15,243 nucleotides of DNA. Source: DAOTXK01 sp034430555. Lineage in GTDB: Bacteria > Chloroflexota > Anaerolineae > Aggregatilineales > Ch27. The notes beneath the pieces were generated by a model. The model did no database searches. It had not been told where the DNA came from and was given only the letters and a program-made list of their open reading frames with translations. Position numbers and translations under genes: made by a program. Positions 1-7,115 of this stretch are shown here, in pieces. Position 1 is the first letter of the stretch, and the number at the start of each line of letters is the position of its first letter. The stretch spans positions 1 to 15,243 of the forward strand of contig DAOUEM010000059.1 of assembly GCA_034430555.1 (NCBI GenBank), given 5' to 3'.

Positions 1-1663
1 GCGCCGGCTGGCTGCTCGCCAGGATTTGCAGCCGCCCGATCTCACGGCCCAATAACGGCTGGCGTTCCTGGTAATCCGTGGAGAGCAGCTGATCGTGGAT
101 CAAGCCGGTTCCCATGATCGAGTGGTACCAGCGCCGTTCCTTCTCCGGGAAGGCGGGCAACTGCTCTTCGACATGGCGCATCAACTCCAGGATGGCGGTT
201 ACCTGCAGCAGCCCGTAATGAATCGCCTGGCGCAGGTCTTGCTCATCGGCGGGGGGCGGCCCAACCGCCGGCATGTGGCCGATCACCGATTTCAGCGCAT
301 CGTACGTCGTCCAATACTGGGTCACTTCCGCCGGGGTAATCGCCTGGTAGACCAGACGACCGATGTGCAGCAGCGCCTGATGCTGCTGACCGCGCAGCGT
401 ATCTTTTTCGGGCGACAGGTCGTCCATCGCATTGTTGAGCAACCACAGCAGGTGCGCAAAAACACGCACGCGCTCGATGGCGGATTGGCTATTGCGCACG
501 GTGTTCAACGTGGCTTGCAGCGCCGCCTGCTCGTCCGGGATGAACGCCTTAAGTTCCGCAATGGCCAGCACGTCTGCCAGGCGGTGGGTTTTAGCGAGCT
601 TTTCCAGGGCCGACCTGCGGATGATATCCCGGTATTTTTCCCGCCGGGGATTGCTGCTCACCCGCCCGTCGAAGGCCTCCACCGAGAAGCCATGCGCGGC
701 CAAGGCGCGCATCGCGGCGGTGGCCCCGTACGGCGTGACCCCAATCGGCGCGTTCAGCAAACTGATGAGGATGGCGGCACTCTCACGGGCGTCCCTACCG
801 GCGGCGATGCGCGCCTGAAAGCGCCTGCGCTGCTGCCAGATCCGGTAGGAAAACCACGGCCACAGTGGCAACCGCAGCCGGCCGATGGTGTAGGTGACCA
901 GCAGGAGCGAGACCAACATGGCGTAGTCCAGGAAGCTGAAGGTATCCACCGAGAGATAGATCACGGTCAGGGCCAGTTCCAGGCCAAAAAATATAGCCAC
1001 CGCCATCGTCAGCCGGCGCAGCAGGGTAAACATGGCCGAAGCGGTCACAAACAAGACCAGCAGTCCCAGGCCAAAGGACGCCGGTTCGATACCGACCAGA
1101 CCCTCCAGATGCGCCAGAACATTCAGGACGATGGATACGGCCAGGGCAATGGCCCCGATGATGGCAAAGATGATGTTGACCCGGGTTTCACTGCTGAGCG
1201 CTTTGCTCTCGTCGGTGGCCGCCACCGGCTTCGTCTCGACGGTCTCCCGGATGGACTGCGATGTCTGCACGGCCGGGGCCGGACGGGCCTGGTTGTATAA
1301 CGCAGCCATCAAGCGCGCCACAGCTTCCGGCGTGGGGCCTGCGGTGAGATCCACGTACGGATAGCGGGTCAGCACCTGGGGAATCCGGGTTTTGGCATGC
1401 ATCAGCACCGGGATGATAGGTTTATCCTGCTCGATGGCCTGGGATAACTCCCACCGACAGCCCTCCGTTTCGACCGATTCCGGCGTCAATACAAAAACGA
1501 ACGCCTCCGAGTTTTCAATAGCCGACATCACCTGCTGACGCCAGTTCTGCCCCGGCAGCAGCCAGAGGTCGAACCAGGCTTCATGCCCGGCGGAATCCAG
1601 GACGTTGACCAGTTCCCGGACGGCCTCGCGATCGACCGTAGAGTGGGAGATGTACAGACGCAT
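1..1663 (-). CDS. TIR-domain membrane protein with four TM helices, C-terminus beyond window
   Basis: I translated the minus strand from the ATG at 1663-1661 and found 554 codons open to the left edge, so the C-terminus is missing. Residues 1-100 form a TIR domain: start MRLYISHS, a WFDLWLLPGQNW loop, and SEAFVFVLTPESV followed by CRWELSQAIEQDKPIIPVL. E72 of CRWEL sits where bacterial TIR NADases carry the catalytic Glu (family knowledge; activity inferred). A Pro/Ala-rich linker (about 125-158) leads to four hydrophobic helices near residues 161-183, 195-214, 218-238 and 244-260, then a basic stretch (IWQQRRRFQARI) and at least 270 mostly helical, unrecognised residues. The RBS AGGTGA (minus, 1672-1667) lies 3 nt before the start. 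The gene follows the TIR-ATPase gene after 37 nt, so the two are probably cotranscribed. NAD-cleaving effector or TIR-TIR partner is the likeliest role; defence versus endogenous signalling is undecided. Confidence 0.85.
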   Translation of the reverse strand, partial: MRLYISHSTVDREAVRELVNVLDSAGHEAWFDLWLLPGQNWRQQVMSAIENSEAFVFVLTPESVETEGCRWELSQAIEQDKPIIPVLMHAKTRIPQVLTRYPYVDLTAGPTPEAVARLMAALYNQARPAPAVQTSQSIRETVETKPVAATDESKALSSETRVNIIFAIIGAIALAVSIVLNVLAHLEGLVGIEPASFGLGLLVLFVTASAMFTLLRRLTMAVAIFFGLELALTVIYLSVDTFSFLDYAMLVSLLLVTYTIGRLRLPLWPWFSYRIWQQRRRFQARIAAGRDARESAAILISLLNAPIGVTPYGATAAMRALAAHGFSVEAFDGRVSSNPRREKYRDIIRRSALEKLAKTHRLADVLAIAELKAFIPDEQAALQATLNTVRNSQSAIERVRVFAHLLWLLNNAMDDLSPEKDTLRGQQHQALLHIGRLVYQAITPAEVTQYWTTYDALKSVIGHMPAVGPPPADEQDLRQAIHYGLLQVTAILELMRHVEEQLPAFPEKERRWYHSIMGTGLIHDQLLSTDYQERQPLLGREIGRLQILASSQPA

Positions 1664-1700
1664 AAATCACCTACAAGGTGCAGGACAATGTCGGCGGCGC

Positions 1701-3809
1701 TCAGTCGGTGGGATGAACAGCATGCGGCTCACGGTTACGTTTTTCACGCGCATAAACGAAATCAGCGAAGGGCTGACAAAACACCTCATTATCCGGGAGG
1801 AGCACCCCACGCCGCCGCAGCTCGTCCCAGGTAGCCTCGGCGGCTGTGGTGGTCGGCGTTAACCCCAGCACCTCGCGCAGCACGTTTTTCTGCGCATCGG
1901 ACTGCGCCTGCCACAACTGACGGAACAGGGTGCGGGCTTTCTGGGCGTAGGCGGTGCGTATCAGGGCTTCGCTCCAGCGCCGATGGCGGGCATCCCACAC
2001 CAGCGACCCGGCGATCTGGGTCAGGTTGGGGTGGCCGCCGGCCAGCTCCCCCACCAGGGCAACTTCGCGGGGACGCACCTCCCGCCCGGAGCGCTCGAAG
2101 GCATCGTGGACCAGGCTCGTCCATTCACGGTCGGGCATCAGGCCCAGGTATATCGTCTCAAATATGTTGTAGAAAGGCGAGGCCAGCCCGCCGCTCTCGG
2201 CGAGGGTGCTCAGCTCCTGGGCGGTAGCGACGATCATGCCGATGCGCGTCATCGAGCCAGAAGCGCGCAGCTGCTCGATGAAGTTATCCAGCTCGGCGTG
2301 CATCATGACCTGTTCCCACTCGTCCAGGCACAACACCAGCCGGACTTCTTCGATCTCGGCCAGTTCTTCGAACGCCTCCGCCATCACGTTGAGCCTGCCG
2401 TCATCCACCTCGCCCCACAGCTGGTGTTTGGTCTGCTTGGCGATTGCCTTCCGCAGAATGCGCATCACCCCGGCTACGGAGTGGGTGCGCACGTCCATCA
2501 TATCCATGTAAACCACGGCCCAATTGTGGCCGGCAGGAAATAACTGGGGGTAGCGCTTGGCCGCGTAACGCAGCAGCGAGGTCTTGCCCATGCGCCGGTT
2601 CGCCACCACCGACACCGATTGCAACTCGCCGCCGATTCGGCCGCGAATCTTGTGGAGCGCGTCGTCCCGTCCAACAAACAAGTCGGGGCGCACGGCGCTG
2701 CCGGATACGAACGGATTGATGTCCGGCAGGTCTGACGATGCCTTTTTAGCGGGCCGTGACGTCGATCCCGACTGAGGCCGATCAGACGGGCGGGGGCGGG
2801 CAGCCGGTCGTACGGGCGGGGCAGGGGGCGCCGGCTGGAGATCACGCAGGCGCTGGCACAGGGCGTTCCCTTCCGACTCCCAGTCCAGGTAGATGAACAC
2901 CGGTTCCAGGTCGTCGATAGCCGCGAATGGCAGCGCCTCCGGCTCAAGCTGCACCGGCACCACCGGCACGCCGGCCTCCTGGGCCAGCGCGAGATCTGCT
3001 ACACGATCGGCCGATCCCTCGGCGGCCAGCGACATCAGGACGAGGACCACGTCGGCCCGCCGGATCAACCGGGTCAGCCGGGCAGCCGCTTCCTCAGCGG
3101 CCGGGCGCGTCCGCCCTACCGGGCTGACACTGAAGCCCGCCTGCTTCAAACGAGCCGCCAGCTTCCTGGCCGAATCGGTATCGGCAGCGCTGTGGCTGAT
3201 GAACACCTTCATAGCTACGGGATCACCGGGTGTGCTCATGGACTCATCTCCCTCTGATAGCCGGGTCAAGGGAATCAGTACCCGCTCGTTGGGGCGAAGC
3301 CTGACGGTTAATGGCGCGCGTGGGGTATATCGATCATGCCGGGCGTTGATCTGGCATTCCTGGCCCTGCCATTTCCGGCTAAAGCGGAAGGACGTACCGC
3401 CACGTTCGTTGGTGCGCTCTGGAATGGCCTCGTCGAGCAGCAGGGTAACCGTCGCATCGTTGACCGGCAGCGTTTCATCCTCCTCGTCATGCACCATGAC
3501 CCGCAGCGTATAACGGTCGTCGTTGCTGGTTACATCCTGGTAGGAGAGCAGAATCAGCAGCAGATTCACGCCAAACACCAGGCCCATCGCCACCAGCACG
3601 ACCCAGAAAAACTGGTCGGAGGAAAGTTTTTCAAAGTTGCTGATAAGGTCGTCGAAGCTACCCTGGGTGAACATGAAGGCAAAAATAAAGGTGCCGGCCA
3701 GGACGAGAAAAGCCGCCAATGCCAGGAAGCCCCGGAACTTCTGGGCAAATTCGATTAAGGGTGCCAGGAACTCGCCAAGCTTCCTGACGATGTCCATAAT
3801 CTTCATCAT
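1701..3809 (-). CDS. Membrane-anchored TIR-STAND/AAA ATPase
   Basis: This 702-residue protein has several modules in order. TM helices lie at about 26-47 and 67-89. A beta-rich segment at 98-183, with NERGGTSFRF, resembles a carboxypeptidase-regulatory/Ig-like fold. A TIR domain spans about 199-290 (KVFISHSAAD, ADVVLVLMS, GVPVVPVQL). A Pro/Arg/Ser-rich linker covers 325-360. An ATPase_2/STAND-type NTPase covers about 365-600, with Walker A ANRRMGKTS (G408-K409-T410), Walker B RLVLCLDEWE (D496-E497) and the GGHPNLTQ motif at 591-598. A winged-helix-like tail ends the protein. Aligned to the neighbouring TIR protein, the catalytic-Glu position is Asp (D272), so its TIR may be weakened, or structural and recruiting. 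The start is the first of two adjacent ATGs, with AAGGA about 12 nt upstream. Such proteins usually sense a ligand through the ATPase and cluster their TIR domains. It heads the two-gene minus-strand unit. Confidence 0.85.
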   Translation of the reverse strand: MMKIMDIVRKLGEFLAPLIEFAQKFRGFLALAAFLVLAGTFIFAFMFTQGSFDDLISNFEKLSSDQFFWVVLVAMGLVFGVNLLLILLSYQDVTSNDDRYTLRVMVHDEEDETLPVNDATVTLLLDEAIPERTNERGGTSFRFSRKWQGQECQINARHDRYTPRAPLTVRLRPNERVLIPLTRLSEGDESMSTPGDPVAMKVFISHSAADTDSARKLAARLKQAGFSVSPVGRTRPAAEEAAARLTRLIRRADVVLVLMSLAAEGSADRVADLALAQEAGVPVVPVQLEPEALPFAAIDDLEPVFIYLDWESEGNALCQRLRDLQPAPPAPPVRPAARPRPSDRPQSGSTSRPAKKASSDLPDINPFVSGSAVRPDLFVGRDDALHKIRGRIGGELQSVSVVANRRMGKTSLLRYAAKRYPQLFPAGHNWAVVYMDMMDVRTHSVAGVMRILRKAIAKQTKHQLWGEVDDGRLNVMAEAFEELAEIEEVRLVLCLDEWEQVMMHAELDNFIEQLRASGSMTRIGMIVATAQELSTLAESGGLASPFYNIFETIYLGLMPDREWTSLVHDAFERSGREVRPREVALVGELAGGHPNLTQIAGSLVWDARHRRWSEALIRTAYAQKARTLFRQLWQAQSDAQKNVLREVLGLTPTTTAAEATWDELRRRGVLLPDNEVFCQPFADFVYAREKRNREPHAVHPTD

Positions 3810-3861
3810 CAGCGGTGTTTTCCTTCGCTGCAGGCAACGTCAAGTGGAATGATATATCAAT

Positions 3862-3890
3862 ATTATAACCAAAAGCCAACGCTGCTTTAA
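3862..3890 (-). promoter_or_regulatory. Candidate promoter of the TIR two-gene unit
   Basis: On the minus strand a perfect TATAAT occurs at 3867-3862. It is preceded at 17 nt by TTAAAG (3890-3885), a weak -35 with 3/6 matches. It lies in an AT-rich patch within GC-rich surroundings and would give a leader of roughly 45 nt before the ATG at 3809. The -10 match is direct; promoter function is inferred. Confidence 0.45.
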
Positions 3891-3916
3891 TAAAGATCAG
3901 ACAAATGTCCGGATTT

Positions 3917-3932
3917 TAGTACTAGGGTACTA
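3917..3932. repeat. Perfect inverted repeat TAGTAC-N4-GTACTA
   Basis: TAGTAC (3917-3922) and GTACTA (3927-3932) are exact reverse complements around a 4-nt centre (TAGG). The size and symmetry suit a dimeric transcription-factor site. It lies about 50 bp upstream of the candidate -10 of the TIR unit and about 135 bp upstream of the gntR promoter, so it could serve either gene. No T-run follows, so it is not a terminator. The binding protein is unknown. Confidence 0.45.
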
Positions 3933-4065
3933 TCCATATGCTGCCCAAATTGGTCCTGACGCAGTTGAATCCGCCGCGGAGCAAACAGCGGGATAGGTGT
4001 GGTGCCCGGCAGTCCAACCAGGAGTATATGCCAGAAACTGCCGTGCAGGAAATGCGCCATAAGGT

Positions 4066-4094
4066 TGACATCCACCGCATAACATTGTAACATT
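4066..4094 (+). promoter_or_regulatory. Candidate sigma-70 promoter of the gntR gene
   Basis: A perfect TTGACA (4066-4071) is followed by exactly 17 nt and then TAACAT (4089-4094), which matches TATAAT at 4 of 6 positions. Transcription would start near 4101, giving a leader of about 134 nt before the ATG at 4235. The -10 lies inside the ATAACA/TGTTAT inverted pair, which would suit autorepression. Confidence 0.5.
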
Positions 4095-4107
4095 AGATTG
4101 TTATGAC
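4078..4107. promoter_or_regulatory. Candidate GntR-family operator over the gntR -10
   Basis: GCATAACA (4078-4085) and, on the opposite strand, TCATAACA (4107-4100) form an inverted pair ATAACA-N14-TGTTAT. A further direct copy of TAACATT lies in between. The element overlaps the candidate -10 hexamer. The same 8-mer GCATAACA occurs once more, on the minus strand at 5077-5070, in front of the first catabolic gene, which is what a shared regulator site would look like. Binding is inferred, not shown. Confidence 0.4.
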
Positions 4108-4234
4108 ATTTCGCCACGCTTGGCCAGCCTGTGTCACGCTGCTCAGCGAGCGGATTGAGCTTCCAACCTCAAAATGGCTGCCAGCCGGGCAGAATCCACC
4201 TGCGCCCTTTAGCCAGTGAACCCAGGAATTCTGG

Positions 4235-4960
4235 ATGATTAACCGGCAAAGTCGAGTTCCGTATTATTACCAGCTCTACGAAATCTTGCGGGGTAAAATC
4301 ACGTCCGGCGAGTGGAAGCCGGGCGACATCATGCCGACCGAGGCCGAACTGCTCGGGCAGTATAACGTGAGTCGCAGCACGGTCCGGCAAGCCATGGATA
4401 TGCTGGTCAACAACGGCCAGATATACCGGCAGCGGGGCCGGGGGTCCTTCGTGGCGCACCCGACCGTCGAACAAGGCCTGAGCCAGATCATCAGCTTCAC
4501 CGAAGAAATGCAGCGGCGCGGCATGAATGCCCACACCGAAGTGCTGTCCAGCGGGCTGGTGCTGGCCAGCGCCGAAACCGCCCAGTTTTTGCAGGTCGAA
4601 CCCGGCGAAGAACTGGCCCGCCTGGAACGCCTGCGTATGGCCGATAATGAGCCGATGAGCATCGAAGAATCGTACCTGGTGCACCGCTACTGCCCCGGCG
4701 TCCTGGACCAGGATTACGCAACCGTCCCGCTGCGCGAGATGCTGATGCGGGAATATGGCTTGCGCTGGGCCTACGCCAAACAGACGATCCAGGCCATCGA
4801 TGCGCCGAAAAAGATCGCCGACAAGCTGGCGATAAAATCCAAAGCCTCCATTCTCTATATCGAGCGCACTTCCTTTACCGAACAAAACACCCCGGTGGAG
4901 TTTATCCGATTTTATCACCGGGGTGACCGCTACGTCCTGTATAACGAACTGCAAGGATAG
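4235..4960 (+). CDS. GntR-family (HutC/UTRA type) transcriptional regulator
   Basis: This 241-residue protein has the usual HutC-subfamily size and layout. A winged helix-turn-helix spans about 8-74 (PYYYQLYEILRGKI, PTEAELLGQYNVSRSTVRQA, RQRGRGSFV). A UTRA effector-binding domain spans about 93-238, with MSIEESYLVHRYCPGV and the typical end EFIRFYHRGDRYVLYNEL. UTRA regulators normally bind a sugar phosphate, sugar or amine catabolite and release a repressed operon (family knowledge). The start at 4235 has AGGA at 4224-4227, 7 nt upstream. It is divergent from the TIR unit and 168 bp upstream of the codirectional catabolic genes. I therefore infer it controls them, most likely as a repressor that responds to a pathway intermediate. 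Its control over the TIR genes is possible but unsupported. Confidence 0.93.
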   Translation: MINRQSRVPYYYQLYEILRGKITSGEWKPGDIMPTEAELLGQYNVSRSTVRQAMDMLVNNGQIYRQRGRGSFVAHPTVEQGLSQIISFTEEMQRRGMNAHTEVLSSGLVLASAETAQFLQVEPGEELARLERLRMADNEPMSIEESYLVHRYCPGVLDQDYATVPLREMLMREYGLRWAYAKQTIQAIDAPKKIADKLAIKSKASILYIERTSFTEQNTPVEFIRFYHRGDRYVLYNELQG

Positions 4961-5069
4961 TTGTTCGCCGACGGCCCCGCAGCGGCCATTCACGAAATGG
5001 ATAATGTCCGAACAATAGACCGCTAGCATATCATGGCTGACCATTAACGACAGCCTGTTTACCCATACC

Positions 5070-5080
5070 TGTTATGCCAT
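5070..5080. promoter_or_regulatory. Operator-like motif before the catabolic operon
   Basis: TGTTATGCCAT (5070-5080) differs by one base from TGTTATGACAT (4100-4110) in front of gntR. Its reverse strand contains the exact 8-mer GCATAACA also found at 4078-4085. It lies about 50 bp upstream of the GTG start at 5129, where a repressor or activator site would be expected. I see no strong -35/-10 pair between 4961 and 5128; TATCAT at 5029-5034 is the best -10-like hexamer, without a good -35. Confidence 0.35.
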
Positions 5081-5128
5081 TCAGTCTAGCCGCAGGCCTT
5101 ATCAGCCCAGGCACCCAGGAGGAGAGCC

Positions 5129-6112
5129 GTGCGCGAACTAAAAATAGCAACTGGTATCTGGTTTTTGGGCGCAACCAGCGACCGCTTCGTCAAGCAGGGT
5201 TACCGCCCCGATATCGGCATTGAAGACCGTTTTAAGCTGGCCGCCGGCATCGAAGGCATCAGCGGCCTGGAAATGCACTACCCCACCGAAGTCACCGACG
5301 ACAGTTACAAGGACCTCAAGAAGCTGGCGGTCGACCTGGACCTGGAGATCGTCCAGTTCTGCCCGCACCTGTGGGTGGACCCCAAATTCAAGTACGGCCA
5401 GTTCACCAACAGCGATCCCCAACTGCGCCAGGCCGCGCTGGACCTGTGCAAGCGCACCACCGATATCGCCCAGCACATGGATGCGCACATCATGGTCTAC
5501 TGGCCGGCCCAGGACGGCTACGACTACCCCTTCCAGATCGATCACCGGGCGGCGCTGGACGGGCTGGTGGAAAACCTGGCGGCCTGGTGCGACTACATCC
5601 CCGAACAGAAGATCGTGATCGAATACAAGGCCTGGGAGCCGCGCTCGCGCATCCTGCTGCCCACCATCGGCCACTGTATGACCATCGTCAACGAGATCAA
5701 CCGGCCCAACCTGGGCATCAACATCGACATGGGCCACGCCTTCATGATGAAGGAAAACCTGGCCGAATCGATCTCGCTGTGCTGCCGCTACGGCAAGCTG
5801 TTCCACACCCACTGGAACGACAATTGGAAGCTGTTCGACGATGACATCATCCCCGGCACCGTCAACCTGTGGGAAACGCTGGAAGCGCTGTTCTGGCTGG
5901 ACGAGTGGGGCTACGACGACTGGTTCGGCCTGGACCTGTTCCCCTACCGCGAGGACCCGGCCAAGGTCGTCGACCAGGCGGTCAAGAACCTCAAGTTCGG
6001 CTACGAACTGCTGGACCGCGTACCGCGCGACGAACTGCGGGCCTGCATGAAGAACTACGATGCGATCCGCATCGTCGAACTGATGCGCCAGATGCTGGGA
6101 GGCACGTACTAA
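5129..6112 (+). CDS. Xylose-isomerase-like TIM-barrel sugar isomerase (copy 1)
   Basis: This 327-residue TIM-barrel protein belongs to the AP-endonuclease-2/xylose-isomerase-like superfamily. The order of likely metal ligands recalls XylA: VIEYKAWEPR (E165, E170), GINIDMGHA (D200, H203), LFHTHWNDN (H226-H228), FDDDIIPG (D237-D239) and WFGLDLFPYRED (D269). YWPAQDGYDYPFQID at 124-138 also resembles the WGGREGYE region of xylose isomerases. Aldose-ketose isomerisation or epimerisation of a free sugar is the likely reaction; the substrate is unknown. The start is GTG, fixed by AGGAGG at 5117-5122 and by alignment with the 327-residue copy downstream (11353-12336). It is the first gene of the cluster, ends 1 nt before the kinase gene, and so probably supplies its substrate. 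Confidence 0.85.
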   Translation: MRELKIATGIWFLGATSDRFVKQGYRPDIGIEDRFKLAAGIEGISGLEMHYPTEVTDDSYKDLKKLAVDLDLEIVQFCPHLWVDPKFKYGQFTNSDPQLRQAALDLCKRTTDIAQHMDAHIMVYWPAQDGYDYPFQIDHRAALDGLVENLAAWCDYIPEQKIVIEYKAWEPRSRILLPTIGHCMTIVNEINRPNLGINIDMGHAFMMKENLAESISLCCRYGKLFHTHWNDNWKLFDDDIIPGTVNLWETLEALFWLDEWGYDDWFGLDLFPYREDPAKVVDQAVKNLKFGYELLDRVPRDELRACMKNYDAIRIVELMRQMLGGTY

Positions 6113-6113
6113 A

Positions 6114-7097
6114 ATGGATATCGTGTGCCTGGGAGAACTGCTGGTCGATATGTTCCCGGCGGAAACCGGCCGCCGGCTCACGGAAGTGACCGCCTTCAAC
6201 CCCAAACCGGGCGGTGCGCCGGCCAACGTGGCCGTGGCCGCGCGGCGCCTGGGCGCGCAGACGGCCTTCATCGGCAAAGTGGGCGAGGACCTGTTCGGTT
6301 ATCACCTGGCCGAAGTGCTCGCCGACGAACACGTGGAGACGCGGGGCATCCGTTATGATGCGGAAGCGCGCACTACGATGGCGATCATCGCCAAGCCGGA
6401 CGCGCACACGGCGGAGTTTGTCTTCTACCGCAATCCAGGCGCCGATACCCGCCTGCAGCCCGACGAGCTGGATGTCGAGTTGCTGCAAAATACCAGGGCC
6501 TTCCACTTCGGCTCGCTGAGCCTGACCGATGAGCCGGTCCGCAGCGCGACCTACGAAGCAGTCCGCATCGCCGGGGAAGCCGGGGCGCTGCTCTCCTACG
6601 ACGTGAACTACCGCCCCACGCTGTGGTCCAACCCGGACGACGCCTTGCGCGCCGCCCAGGACATGGTGCCGCGCGTGAACCTGCTCAAGGTCAACGAGAC
6701 CGAGCTGGCCCTGCTGGCCGAAGTAGACAGGGTAGAGGCGGACCAGGCGGTGCTGGACACGGCGGCGGATATCCTGCTGGCGAAAGGGCCGGAGCTGATC
6801 ATCGTCACCCTGGGCCAGCATGGCAGCTACTTCCGCTGTGCGGCGGGCAGCAGCTTCATCCCGCCCTTTGTGGTGGAAACGGTCGATTCGGTCGGCTGTG
6901 GCGATTCGTTTATCGCCGCGCTGCTGACCCAGATCGTGGTGCCTCACAGCGACTGGCACGAAGCGCTGACCGTGGAAACCATGCAGACGGCGATGCGTTA
7001 CGCCAACGCGGCGGGCGCGTTAACGGCGACCAAACAGGGCGTCATTCCCGCCCTGCCCACGTCGGCCCAGGTAACCGAATTTCTGAGCACTCATTGA
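6114..7097 (+). CDS. PfkB-family carbohydrate kinase (fructokinase-like)
   Basis: The protein has 327 residues, typical for the ribokinase/PfkB family. The N-terminal signature spans 33-62 (GGAPANVAVAARRLG then FIGKVGEDLFG). The C-terminal ATP-site signature is DSVGCGDSF at 258-266, where D264 is the expected catalytic base. The canonical form is DTxGAGD, so Ser and Cys here are mild variants. FYRNPGADTRL and YDVNYRPTLW are typical of fructokinase and 2-keto-3-deoxygluconate kinase relatives, which phosphorylate a ketose or keto-acid at a terminal hydroxyl using ATP. The gene begins 1 nt after the isomerase stop, with GGGAGG at 6097-6102 inside the isomerase gene, so translation is probably coupled. 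It most likely phosphorylates the ketose made by the upstream isomerase. The exact sugar cannot be told from sequence. Confidence 0.9.
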   Translation: MDIVCLGELLVDMFPAETGRRLTEVTAFNPKPGGAPANVAVAARRLGAQTAFIGKVGEDLFGYHLAEVLADEHVETRGIRYDAEARTTMAIIAKPDAHTAEFVFYRNPGADTRLQPDELDVELLQNTRAFHFGSLSLTDEPVRSATYEAVRIAGEAGALLSYDVNYRPTLWSNPDDALRAAQDMVPRVNLLKVNETELALLAEVDRVEADQAVLDTAADILLAKGPELIIVTLGQHGSYFRCAAGSSFIPPFVVETVDSVGCGDSFIAALLTQIVVPHSDWHEALTVETMQTAMRYANAAGALTATKQGVIPALPTSAQVTEFLSTH

Positions 7098-7115
7098 CAG
7101 GCAACGGAGTATTTC

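Larger units (their letters stand above)
3810..4234. other. Divergent control region between the TIR unit and the GntR gene
   Basis: This 425-bp stretch holds no convincing gene. Its left third (about 3840-3940) is markedly AT-richer than the flanking coding DNA. It contains a candidate promoter for each direction, a perfect inverted repeat at 3917-3932, the short near-palindrome CTTTAATAAAG (3885-3895) and an ATAACA/TGTTAT operator-like pair at 4080-4105. In roughly 3940-4060 and 4115-4220 I see nothing specific. A 76-codon minus-strand reading frame through it has a GTG start without an RBS and no recognisable product. Confidence 0.6.

Noticed and set aside
95..1300. Plus-strand 401-codon open frame
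   Set aside because: It is antisense to the TIR-4TM gene, which is open from 1663 to the window edge and has domain motifs. The plus-strand product is low-complexity (Gln/Arg/His/Gly-rich) and matches nothing.
1..3809. Calling the TIR pair a Thoeris system
   Set aside because: Thoeris needs a ThsA NADase (SIR2/SLOG or other ThsA types) with small ThsB TIR proteins. Neither the STAND ATPase nor the 4TM protein fits ThsA.
3887..4117. Minus-strand 76-codon frame in the control region
   Set aside because: It has a GTG start without an RBS and no recognisable domain, and it overlaps the promoter and operator signals of gntR.
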